Assembly: GCF_021018805.1 (NCBI RefSeq)
Contig: NC_086253.1
Location: 34,721,583 to 34,785,582, forward strand
Direction: 5' to 3'
Source of the DNA: Prinia subflava
Taxonomy: Eukaryota > Chordata > Aves > Passeriformes > Cisticolidae
DNA: 64,000 bases
Shown here: positions 1 through 11,395 of the stretch, piece by piece
How the letters are laid out: each line of letters opens with the position of its first letter
How positions within the stretch are numbered: the first letter of the stretch is position 1
Program-made: the position numbers and the translations under genes
The notes under the pieces: generated by a model
What the model was told of the DNA's origin: nothing
Seen by the model: the letters and a program-made list of their open reading frames with translations, nothing else
The model's database searches: none

Positions 1-1
1 A

Positions 2-26
2 TTGTCAGCCTTGTTTCAGGCTGACA
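2..26. repeat. Short inverted repeat
   Basis: TGTCAGCC at 3-10 and GGCTGACA at 19-26 are perfect 8-bp inverted arms around an 8-nt loop. No function can be assigned. Confidence 0.6.
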
Positions 27-2229
27 TGGAGCCATGGACCAGGAATATATACAATTAGGTTTGTCAGACACCTTCCACTCTCAGAACCAGGCAACTGAAA
101 TCTTAAAGGGATACACAATGAATTTTTGTCATTGACCCTTTGGAAAACTGCAGAATTGGACATGTATTTGGGCATGCTGCTAGTCTCTTGGAATTCCAAT
201 TTGCTTATGCTAACTAGAGGTTTGTTAAGAATGTAGAAGTTGAATCATCTGAAAACTGTATAGACCAAGAATGTTGAAGCCCAACACTGTAAAAGAGCCT
301 GACAGTACCTTCTTTATGGCTGGTTGCTTTTTTAACCACTTAGGGTTGTTCTAGGACCAGGCATGAATTATATTTGCCTCATCAGTTCTTGGAGAGAGAG
401 GAAAAAGCTGAGGAACAGTCTGGCAGGAGGAAATCAGGAGGACTTCGCATAAACCACATTTTGCCAAGGGGGATGGATTGTGGACTAAAAATTCCTAACC
501 CTGAAAAGTGTTTTCACATTGCTTCCAGATTCACTTCTACAATGCCAGAATACAGGATATGTGCGGACCAGTTTGCTGTGTCCTCCCCATTGCTATTTAA
601 CCCACATCTACTTTGTGCCATGTCCCTCCTTGTGTGCCTGGAGCTGGCTTTGCAACCTCACTACCAGGGTAGATGGGACACCCATGTTCCAGTGTACAGA
701 TGGTTTGGACCTGCCTACATTGCAAACTGATGACAAATGTTGGCACAGGTGTAAATTTAGTGTGCCAATGAGTTTGTCTAAAGTTCTTGTCTAAGTTATA
801 TCCTGACAGGATAATACTTCTACAATGTGATTTACATAGGACTTTTGATTAATTTTGTGCAAAAGATGGGTAAACAATGTTTATGGAAATGATTTCTACA
901 AGACTTTCTACTTTCCTAATTAATGAATGAACAAATACACAAGAAAAAACATTCTGACTTCTCAGAATGTTGAGTGATCAAAATAAGAACTTCCAAAACC
1001 TGAAAATCTGTGCAAAATGTAAAACCTCAGAGATAATGACGGTTATTCACACCAAGCAAACATGATAATATTTAAGCAATGCAGCACAGTGGTACTCTCA
1101 GCCATTCTCCAAACTGAACCGGAAACATGGTCACAGATTAATGAGATTATAAAATGCATTTAGCAAGCTTATTTTTATCTGAATGTTTATCAGAAACCTC
1201 TGAGGTTTTAAGAATTGCAAACCTCTGGCAGTGCACAAAGTATTCTACATGAAAAAGATACTGGCTTTGATATCGTTGGAGAAAGGTGGATGGAGAAATT
1301 GGATTCTGCAATGGCAGAAATATTCCCAGCTCAGCTGTTGGGAGAATCCTCCATGCATAGACAACATTTTCAAGTATGAGTTAGCTCATGAAATTTTTGC
1401 TGCACCTTAACATGAACCATAAAATAATAAATTTAGGTGTAAAGACAGCATAACATCCAGAGATTCAAATCAGCAGAGATGCAAAAAACCCCCCGAGTGA
1501 CCTCAATATTAGGTCCACTATTTGCTTCTTTTCTCTGCTTAACCAAACCCAGAAAAGAATAAGTATTTTGTGGGAAAACTGTTTATGTAACCAAAAAGGG
1601 ACTAAGAATGATTAGATCTTTGCTCTATGTTACCATCCAGCTATATCAACAGTACAAAGGGCTCCACTGTATGTGTACTGCATATTTTTTGAAGTTAGTC
1701 ACTGTTCCTGTTCTAGAGCTAAAAATCCAAATCTAAATACAGGAACAAAGGTAGAAAAAATGGCAAGAAGAAGCAACTAGAAATGTCCCCATTTAACAGA
1801 TGAAAGACCAAAGACCTTATAAGACAAAATTACTTGCTTAGAGTCACGTCTGTGTCAATGTTTCAGTATTTATAAAGCTTCAAACAGAGACAGTGACAGA
1901 ATATAAAACTAGTATAAATAGTAAAAAATCCCATAGATTTTCTATAATTAAGTACAGCATACAGTCCTGTAAATATTTCTTCTTGTTGGACATGAAAAGA
2001 TTTATATTGCTTTGAACAGTGCAGTATCTTGGCAGTACAAACAACTACTAAATACGGTAAGAACAGGGAGGGAACATTGGCAGAGGGAGCAGTTTTCCAA
2101 GATTAAAATAGTCTATTTCCTCTTTAAAAACAAGTTTCCACAAAGACAGACTTTCACAATTACCAAACAGTAATTGTTGCCACCAGTTTATAATATTCAG
2201 GCACTCTTGGCTGCTCACACTGAGTTGTC
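27..2229. other. No gene recognised
   Basis: Sequence is moderately AT-rich and unique-looking. The largest open frame (118 codons, 374-730, plus) starts at TTG and has no recognisable domain. I see no named repeat. The first 800 bp is somewhat less AT-rich than what follows. Confidence 0.6.
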
Positions 2230-2860
2230 TAAATCCTGTCTTACTGTTGCAGTACCCTTGTAGTCTCTCTTATTGTAATATTATCCTGATTTCTATATCT
2301 TCTTGTCTTTTTCCTTCCAAGCAACCTTTTCTTGTCCTTCTCCCTAGTCCTTGCCACAAACCTCAGAGCACTCCGCAATTTCCCCTCCCAAATACTAAAG
2401 AAAGGCACAGAGATTGCTGTGGCAGAAAATGGGAACGGGGACAAATACTACACGACTAAAATACAAGTTTTTCTCTTGTGCACGGGTACTCCTACTACTT
2501 TTATGCAGAGAGGAAAGCCGACAGGTGAGAGCGTGGAAGGGAAGGTGTTTCTCCACCTAAGCCAGGCATGTGGACATGCCTGCTGCTGCCTGGCTGGAGG
2601 AACATGCGTGCAGCCCGTGGGCAGAATGCCTGCAGCTGCAGCCAGGAACCCTGCTTGCTGTGGGTGGTCAGCCAGGCGGGCAGGACACCCTCACAGCGCT
2701 CTCGCCTTCAGAGGAGCAGAGCATCCATGCATCGCCTCAGCTGCTTTTCTGACTGGAGCTGACCTCAAGGCTAAACAGCTTTCTTTACGGAAACAAATAT
2801 GTATAGCATATGTATCAGCTACTCTCAGGACCTGCCCATTTGCTGTAATTTAATGAACTA
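2230..2860 (+). other. CpG-enriched patch with the longest open frame
   Basis: Between about 2368 and 2790 I count 13 CpG dinucleotides, far above the flanking DNA, and 2500-2790 is clearly GC-rich. The longest open frame in the window (173 codons, 2332-2853, plus) lies here. Its product is alanine- and cysteine-rich in the second half and matches no family I know. A polypyrimidine run ending CCCTAG at 2347 and a CAG|GTGAGA donor at 2524|2525 bound a 177-nt stretch with matching phase at both ends. It may be an unannotated exon or promoter-like element, or chance. Confidence 0.3.
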
Positions 2861-5800
2861 TTTGTTCAGCTCTACAAGATGCAGCTGCCTTTCTAAAGAT
2901 GAAGTTTCTAGAGATAGCCTTTTTATAAAGTAATCTGTTCAGAAAAGATCACGTTAAGTCATTAGACCTCTTATCACCCCCTTACACTTTATTAGTTGGA
3001 TACTAATTTTTTTCACCTTATGAAGAGGCAGGAGGAATATTTTCATTTTTTCTTATTGTTCCATGCTGGTTTAAGAAATTTACAAATAGGAGGATTACAA
3101 TCTTGAACAGAGAAAAATTGACAATTCTGACTCAGATTAAAGAAGACTTTAGAAATTCCAGTGTTTTGAATATCTGCCATGATTACTGAACAGATAGTTT
3201 TGCTGTTTTTGAAAGTTTGATCAGCTTCACCTTAGGCAAAACAAGTAAGGTATAGTTAAGAAACAGGTAAACATTCTGTAGAGTTTGTAAAAAATTATTA
3301 CATATTATTTCCACCCCATCCATCTGCATTATGTTAATAAGAAGGCATTAAACAACAGAAGAAAAGCAGATGTAAAAACAAGAAAAAACATTTTTACATG
3401 GAGCTTGTGATATTTGACAGTGGATAATAATAAATTGCTAACTGTTTTTACACCATGCTTATTGAAAGCAAATCTAGAATGTATTTTAGTACTGTCTTGG
3501 GAGGAATGATTTCAGCAATGCTGTCTGGTAAAAACAAGTTCATAGAATTTCACTGTATGAACCCAACTTCTTCATTAAATTTTAAACACTACAATGTCTT
3601 TTTAGCCATTATGCCAGTACAGGAGAAAAGGAACTGGAAATGTATGGGTATACATAAATATACATACATATATATGTATATATCTGGTGGGAATTTATGG
3701 AAAATGCAAAAGATGTTCAAAAGCAGATGACTATTATCATAAACTGTATAGTGAGCTGCTCTGCAATATCTCTACCTTTCTTGCTTCTATGTGCACTGAA
3801 CTTTTAAGCTTGCTGATTCTGCCTTGGGCAGAAGTGGCACAAACTTAAAAATGGAAGGTAAAGCAGTCTTATCATTTGATCTCATTTATTTCAGGTGCCA
3901 TTGAAGTAAAGCCCCATGATCTTGTGGAAATCTTTACACTATTTAGCTTATTGTAAGGTTGAGAAAGCATCTAATCTGTTCTAAGGTAGAAAGAGTCTTA
4001 TACTCTCCTTGTCTTTGACTTGCCACATGCAAATTCAAATGGAAAATTCTTGCATTAGAAAAGCAAGAGAATTGCCTAATTGTAGAGGAAAACTATCACA
4101 AGCTGGGAATTACATATCCATGTGCTCTTACATCACATTTGCTTTCATTCTCCTATCACATTGATGTGTATATTTGTAGGAAAGACTGGCAGCAGCAGAA
4201 GGGCACGTTAGTGTTTATCATGATGTTTGTTACTCTAATGATCTTTCATGGCAACAAACTTATTACACCTATAAAGGAAATTATCCCTTTTTTAGTAACA
4301 GAGAACTGTTCCTGAGTACACAAACAATATTGTGATATCAAGGGCGCTTTACAGACAGTAATCAGATTTTAAACCACAACAAATAAAATTCCCTAAACCT
4401 TGTGCAATCAGCCTGTTTATTTTTGAAAGCTAGAAAATGAAGGTTACTGCAGGGTGTCCCATTAGCAAACTACAAAGTGGAAGAACACAAAAAATTTTTT
4501 TGAGGGCAGAAGAAAACAAGAACCCAGCCATTTTAAATTTGCGTACTTTCATGCCAATGAAGATTTTCAAATAAATTTGAATTGATTTTTTTTTTAAATT
4601 TAGCTGAAATGCAATATAAGTAAACAGCACTAGCATCTCAGGTTCTGATGATCTAACAGCTTTGAAAATTTCAACATAGCAGTGTGTAAAAAAGCCATTT
4701 TCCTTCATTTTTTTTCATGGTGTCCTCTTTCTATAGGATCTAGAGTTTGTAAATAAGCTGGATCATACAAAGGACATTCTCTGGTACACCAATAATGTAG
4801 GAATGGCATAAATCACATTCTCTTATTTGCTAGACCTCTGTACAGCTTCAGTAGCTGCTCATACCTAACTTGAAACTTTACAATTGTTTTTAGGTCAGGT
4901 TCTTTGGTTTTGCCTATTTACTTAAATGATTAAATTAAATTTTCTATAGAAAATCTGGATACATTCAGGGACACAAAGTCAAGGCAGTAGCTAGGGCATG
5001 CATTTGTAGTCAGTCTACACTCACTTGGCAGCAGGAACAAAAGTAGCAGGCAAAGGACGAGTGAAACTGACACCAGCAAGCTCTGGAGTCAGAGTAGTCC
5101 TCTGCAATGAGCAAATACCTATTTAGATTTCTTCTGATGTGGAAGAAAGAATTCAAGGAGATTGAACTGGTTTTCCAAAATGTTGGTGACCAGCTTGATG
5201 ATCAGATAACAGAGGAAAATCAGGGTTATTTGGAGTGCCTTCCTTTTCCTTGCTGTTTTTTGGGTTTTTTTTTTCTGAATTGTGCATTACATTCTGAGGA
5301 GTTTTTAATTTCTATTAAAAAGCGATCTTCAGTTTCCAATATTTCCTAAAAAGGCCTATGCTAGAAGCTAAGGGTCATTAGGACAGAGAAATCCTTCAGC
5401 TAAATTTTTATTCTTGGGAATATTAGAACTGCCTCTAATTTGGCAGTTCAGGGAAGCCAAAGGTCCAATGTGCTGAGTCTACTGCTGCAAACTGCTGGGG
5501 TTACCCCAACATTACACAGTGCTTTCATTATGTTTTAACATACTAAAAGGTAAAGCAAAATCAGACTAATAAATATGGCAAATATCTATGCTGAAATCAC
5601 GCTTATCAGACTGACTAATCAGGCTGCTTTTGCCAATGAACTGTGCTGCTGACTCATCAAAACTCGCAACCATTGGCAAACGTGCTGTAGGTGGAGGGTG
5701 GTTCTGGGACTCTTTAAACATTCCCTGCGTAAGCCTGCCTTTTCTAGAAAGAAATATAACACAGATGACTGCTGTTGGGAAAACATGGCTGAGGTATATT

Positions 5801-7518
5801 GTATGTTTAAAAATGGAACTTGTGATTTTTCTGATGTTACTCTCCATCTACATAATTCTTCAAGTTTCACTACATTTCTTGTGTTTTTCCTCTTCTACTT
5901 CCTATTTTATTTTGCAGTCCTGGGTATCTGGTTACATACACAGTATCTCCTTTCCCTTCTCTCTCTTTATTTCTTCCACATAAACTCTACTTGAGATGAG
6001 TTAAAATTCTCCAGGTGCTACATTTCTTTGCCTTTCTTTGAAAAAGAAAAAAAAAAAAAAAAAGACCTTTTCCTTGAAACAGCAAGATTGGAAACTAATC
6101 TGCTTGTTACAGTTGAGATTTTGACCTGCCCTCTAAACTGCACATTGACTTCTAGCTCTGAGAACTGGTTTTGATGGTGATGTGTGTCACTTTTTGGTAA
6201 TGCTAATTCAGGCAGAAGCCATTTATCATTTCTGAATATAGAAAGTGTCTGGTGTGACACTGCACTGACTTATTCATAAAATGATAAAGATCAAGAGAAG
6301 CAGTACAGCTTAGCCTAAAAGGACCTAGACCAGGACAAGAACATCTACTTTCTATTCTTGCTTCCCTCTATGACAGGAAAGACAACTGTCTTCACGTATT
6401 TTAATAGTTATTTGCTGGTAAAAAGTATAAGATTAAGAATTATTAATTTTACAATAAATACTGTATCTGTATTTTATTTGTGCCTTTCTTTATCAGCAGA
6501 CAAAAAATGTCAACGATAAAATTATTTTTTTTCCCTTTTTCTCCCTACTAGAATAGAAATAATACCCCCACAGTGTATCAGCAGATTTCTCAGTTCCCTG
6601 GCTTCTGTGCAAAAATCTCACATGGGAATATTACTATGTCCAGATTTAGGAACATGGAATGACCAGAAAATCCATGAACAGGATAACAGAAAGGTAAAAT
6701 CCTTTCAGATAAGACACCACAAAGAAAGTCCTGTTACTTTTGGAAAGAATCCCAGTACATTTGAAATTAAGCAAAATAATTAAAAGTTTTAACAAAACAT
6801 GTAGACTTTAGTTGAATTCTATAAGACCTATATTGTTCTGAAATATACTAAAATTCCTGAGATCCATGAAGACATTCTAGAGGACCCTCTAGGGATATAA
6901 AATTTATAACTCACCAAAATTTAGATAATAGGAGTACCTACTAAAAAATACTCTATGATTCTTGGGGCCTGGGCTATCCACATGGGCAGCAAGGCAAAAA
7001 GCTGCAATGTCCCTGCTACTCCAGGATGGTTTAGCCATCAGTAAGAGGTGCAATCTTACCAGCAAGTGCTTTGGAGGAGTGTGTACTGCCAGGTTGCTGA
7101 TGAAATGTAATTTGTTACAATAGCTATATATCAAGCCAAAATGTTACTGGCAGATGTGGAGAGTAGCAGCCACTTCCAGCTTGTGATTTGGTGTCCTCTC
7201 TGTGCCAAGCCACGATAACAAAACAGGGGAGAATTAGAAAGAAAAAAATCTGCTGTTACTAGAAGTTCATTATTTCTTAATCCAAAAATTTATGGGATTG
7301 ATCTAGATTGAGATATTTTATGAAGTGGATAAATATAATAATGGCTTACTATGTTTGAGAACTTTGTAAATAAAATTATTTTCTGGGTATAAAATAGATG
7401 TTAAAACTCATTTTCTGTCACATCTGTATCAGTTCCACTGTGAATACAAATGTACTGGATTTTCTAGTTAGATTTTTTTCTTTATTTAATCTTCAGAGGA
7501 CAGCTTCAATATATAGTA

Positions 7519-7520
<2 letters not shown>
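2861..7520. other. No gene recognised
   Basis: AT-rich DNA with a short TA microsatellite at 3649-3682 and a poly-A run near 6050. Open frames on both strands at 5566-5994 overlap each other and encode hydrophobic, biased peptides without a domain; they look like chance. CAGGGTGTCC at about 4450 resembles a mariner terminus but nothing transposon-like follows. Confidence 0.6.
6041..6063. repeat. Poly-A tract
   Basis: Twenty-three bases, all A except one G. No retroposed gene or SINE body is recognisable on its 5' side, so it is treated as simple repeat. Confidence 0.9.
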
Positions 7521-7555
<35 letters not shown>

Positions 7556-7560
7556 TATAA
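7521..7560. repeat. TA/TG microsatellite
   Basis: A run of GT then about fourteen TA units, interrupted once by a C, fills 7521-7560. A shorter TA/CA tract of the same type lies at 3649-3682. Confidence 0.95.
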
Positions 7561-7859
7561 ATTCAAATTTTGCCTTTTACCTCCTGGGGAAAATTTCCAT
7601 AAAGAAAGTCTCACCTTTATTTTATCTTATTTTTACTCTTTAAATCAATATTTTGTACAGGTAGGTACTAATTTCCAGTATTCTTATCGTTGTTTTACCT
7701 GAATTCAGATGTGTAGGCTATTGCTTTGACTACTGCCTTTTTCTTTTAACTTTTTTCAAAGACTGAGAAATTAATTCATCTGTAGGGCTACATGTTCTTT
7801 TAAAATATAGTTCTGATCTTTATATAGTAATGTAATTTAAATTAGTTCCTAATTCTCTA

Positions 7860-8990
7860 AAGTCCACAATTTAGGACAGCGCAGAATCTACTGCAGCAAC
7901 TAATTAAGCACTTACTGTAAGGTTAAGTTTTTCATTAAATCAATAGGCCCCTAGTGTCAGTTACAAAGCCCTAATTACTATGCTGTAAATTTAGATTGAA
8001 TTTGAATTAAGGACTGATTTCAATCTAACCACAGCATGTAAATATTGTAAATTACCAGAATTACAGTTCAATAAAATTGAATGGATTTCACTTTAGATAA
8101 ACTAAATGCAAATGAGCCTAAGGAAAAAAAAGAAAAAAGAAAAACAAACCTGCAGAAATTTCCCAAATATCTGCACAAGAGATTTACATGTACAGTCTAT
8201 AGTACACTACTTTGGCAAAGAGAATACCAGAGCTTCAAAATGCTGCCATCGTTTACTCTAAAATGTTTTAAATATTTCATTATCTGTTCTGAAAATGAAT
8301 AAATTTAATCTCTCCCAAGTGATCAAGTAAAATGATGGCTAATGTGCCCACTTACTGTGTTGCTTTAGTTTGATGACTGTATTGTTGTGCTAAAGCACAG
8401 TATGAAATCAGGTTATCAGGTTATAACTGGCAGGGATAAAAAAAAGCAGTGCTGGGAAACACAAAACAACCCATTTTCAAGGCATGAATCATGCACTTTG
8501 AAGACTCAAAACAAGTGTAAAAATTACAGACAATGGCACTCTAATCAAACGAGTGCAAAATTGAAAATAATTGGGAGTTTGTGGACTTTCATTCACCTTC
8601 AAATGAGCACTGTATCCACAGGATATTAATAAATTTGGGACAATAGGCAATATGCTAGGTTACACAGAAAATGAAAAATCAAAAATGCCTATATTAAGGG
8701 TCATACGTATGAATATTAAGAGCTTTCTACTCCCTTGCTTATGTTATTTCAATATATGCACAAAAAGTTCTATCAAAAGCCTTAAGATGCCCTTAAAAAC
8801 TTAATTAAAACAATGCATAATTTTTGTTTACATTTAACACTTCATTAATATACTTAAATAGAATAATAAAAATTGGCTGAAAAATAAAACTCATTAAATT
8901 AATATTGTCATGAAGACTGAGAAAGGGCACAAATTAAAGAAATTAATGATAATTTACATGATTGTGTGCTTGAGAGATGCTGAACATAAA
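7860..8990. other. TAAT-rich, possibly conserved non-coding block
   Basis: No gene or repeat is recognised. The stretches 7880-8060 and 8750-8990 hold many ATTA/TAAT homeodomain cores (CTAATTAAGC, CCTAATTACT, CATTAAATTAAT, AATTAATGATAATTT) in complex, non-repetitive sequence, the texture of developmental conserved non-coding elements in gene deserts. Conservation cannot be seen from one sequence. Confidence 0.25.
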
Positions 8991-9103
8991 CTCAAAACCA
9001 GAATATAACGAAGAGGTAATAATAATCCTCCTTCAAGAACAATATTTACTATTCTCATTTCTACCAGAAATACAATTATGCCACCTGATTCTTTAGAACA
9101 GTT

Positions 9104-9153
9104 AAGGTTTTGTTTCTTTTTCCAGAAAGAAAGGTTTTGTTTCTTTTTCCAGA
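9104..9153. repeat. 27-bp tandem duplication
   Basis: The unit beginning AAGGTTTTGTTTCTTTTTCC occurs at 9104 and again at 9131, an exact 27-bp period; the second copy is 23 bp long before it diverges. The identity of the copies suggests a recent duplication. Each copy ends in a polypyrimidine run followed by CAG, so each resembles a 3' splice site. Confidence 0.95.
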
Positions 9154-10910
9154 CCTTTTATGGGGTCTTGGATCTGTTCATGCCTCACAAAGTTACACAG
9201 TGCCAATGCAGTTTGTAGGCACATGCACTGTCTGATAATTTACAATCTGACGGCACAACGATTTCTGAAACTCTTATTTCCTGTGAGTGTAAAAATTACA
9301 TCTCAAACCACAGAATGTTTTAATGACTTCATGTCATCAAGAAAGGTAATAATACTTCAGCTCAGCTTCATCAGCTGAGCATGGTAGCCAAAGGTAGCAA
9401 GTAATTTACTACATGTGACCTATGTAGGCTTTTCACATTAGGAAAATCAAACCATTCTCTGAAGTGCTCATCTTACCAGTCCACTGGAATGTTAAATTAC
9501 TGGCTGCAAAGGAAATGATGCTTCACTTAAATTTGGAGTTTTGCACAAGTGGAATGAATGGTCCAAGCTGCAAAAGCCACAACGTAGATAAGAAAAAAAT
9601 TCTTGTGATGCTTGCCAGAATAGAAAATACTGTATCTTTATACCACCTACAGCACATACAGTATATTGCTAAATTTAGGAAATATGGTAGAATGAAAGAC
9701 TACTTTTTAAATTGTCCTTCATGTCTTATAAGGGGTCCTTTGCTTACCAGCTTTCCACCTTCATATCATCCCCTAGTGGGTAGAACAAGATATTCCCCCA
9801 TGTGATTCTGCTGTACTGGCTCCCATGCTTACTCCTAAGGCTGTGAGAATCATCGCTCCTCCAGGGTCTCTAGGCTGGAGCAAAGGTAAGCAGGAAATAT
9901 TAGCGACTGCTGAAATAAATGTCTACCTATTTAAATTCACAGAAGCAATAAATAGATAGCACATCTTGGATCTTGCTCTCTAAACTGCAAATGATTTAAT
10001 CTCTCCAGTTCTGGAATTTAGATGAAGTTAGGAAGTTACATAAATTTCTGGGGTACAGCTGATTTTGTTTGAGACAATTTGTGTTAGTGTTCTGTAAAAT
10101 TATTTTCCATGAAAAAAGTTTAGGGGCTAGCTAACATGTGATGAAGTGGCCATGCTATAGGCTTGCAGTTTGACAGCTGATCAGTGTTTTAACATGAAAG
10201 AAAATATTTTGAAAAGTCTCCTAGTGAAATAGGAGGCTTCTTTTAGACAACACCTAAGATTTAGATTTTATTTTTACACAGTTTGAGGTTTAATGACAGT
10301 TCACAATCAGCTTGTTAAAAAGTCTCAGCCGCTTGCAAAAATCTTTGCCGCTTTGTGTGGTGAAGAATTTATGATTTTATTGTGCCTTATGGAACAATGA
10401 AAATAAATTAAAGATTTTATTTTTCCTGGTCTTCCTAAGGTTATAGTACAGCGTCCAGATCTGTCATTCATCCAGTTAAGTGGAAGGTTGGCTATTACAC
10501 ACACAAGATTCAGTTCATGTCTGTGAGTGACCTGGGAAAGGTATAATTGCAATAAAGGTAGCAGTCAATGGTTTGGACCTGTATATGCACAGTCTTCAGG
10601 CCACAATAGTGTACAGACAAACACTCTCCAACAATTATACCAACATGTAATACCTGGAAAGATGACTGCCTTATGGAATCTTTGACGTTTGTTGTTGTAT
10701 TACTGTATAACATCTGTAATACCTATAATTAGAACTGTACAGCCTAAATACAGTGAAGTCAAAATTGTCCACAGTGTGTAGATGGCAGAACAGAAGAATG
10801 GAGTTAAGAAAGGGAATTAGTTATGGAAGACATTCTCAATGGTGTGAATCTTGGAATGAAAATTTCAAAAGAAAAAGGTTTCAAATACTTAGCAATTCAT
10901 TTGTTTAATG
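9154..10910. other. No gene recognised
   Basis: Unique-looking AT-rich sequence between the tandem duplication and the CR1 fragment. A 7-bp stem GCTCAGC/GCTGAGC lies at 9360-9380. Open frames do not exceed 113 codons and match nothing. Confidence 0.6.
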
Positions 10911-11395
10911 AATCACAGAACAGAATCTCAGAATAATTTAGATTGGAAGGGATCTTTGGAAGTCATCAAGGCTGATCCCCTACTCCAAAGTTAAAACATG
11001 TTTCTCAGGGTTTTGTCCAATCCAGTTTTGAATATCTGAGGATCCTCTTCCACAGCTTAGCCCTTCCTGCATGGCAAAAAGAAAAATACATCAGCTGGAA
11101 CTTTCTTGGCTGCTGACCATTAACTCTTGTCCTTCTACTCTGCACCTCTGAGATGCTGCTCCGTATTCTCCACTATGATACAGTTGAAAGCAGGAATTAA
11201 ATCTTTCTCCAATTCCTCTCCCCTGCAAACTGACGAAATTTACTTTCCTCAGCTTCCCTTTACACATCACACTCTGTTATTCTCTCTTGCACCTGGGGGA
11301 CACAATACAGAGGAATAATCACTCCCCTCAAGCTGCTGGTTATGTTGCTCCCCAGTATGGTATAAGCCTTCACTGGTACAAGGCAATACCAAAAC
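10911..11395 (-). mobile_element. CR1 LINE 3' fragment, antisense
   Basis: This is the 3' end of a chicken-repeat-1 type non-LTR retrotransposon inserted on the minus strand. On the plus strand it opens with three degenerate copies of the CR1 terminal 8-mer (aatcacag, aacagaat, ctcagaat). The hallmark antisense block 'gattggaagggatctttgga' follows, then a stretch like the usual 'gtcatc...gtccaat' and 'gttttgaatatctgagga' pieces. Further in it reads 'cacctgggggacacaatac' and 'aatcactcccctcaagctgc', which correspond to the antisense CR1 sections about opinions-of-size and domain-linker sequence just upstream of the 3' untranslated region. No open frame remains. 5' truncation is normal for CR1, which inserts without target duplication. 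The family call is from memory of the avian consensus; the outer end near 11395 is approximate. Confidence 0.9.

Noticed and set aside
374..730. 118-codon open frame, plus strand
   Set aside because: It begins at TTG, has no recognisable domain and no convincing splice or start context; expected by chance in a less AT-rich stretch.
2565..2581. GGACATGCCT, a p53-type half-site within a small palindrome
   Set aside because: No second half-site at an accepted spacing, so not a supportable response element.
4449..4460. CAGGGTGTCC resembling a mariner inverted-repeat end
   Set aside because: Only ten bases; no partner repeat or transposase remnant.
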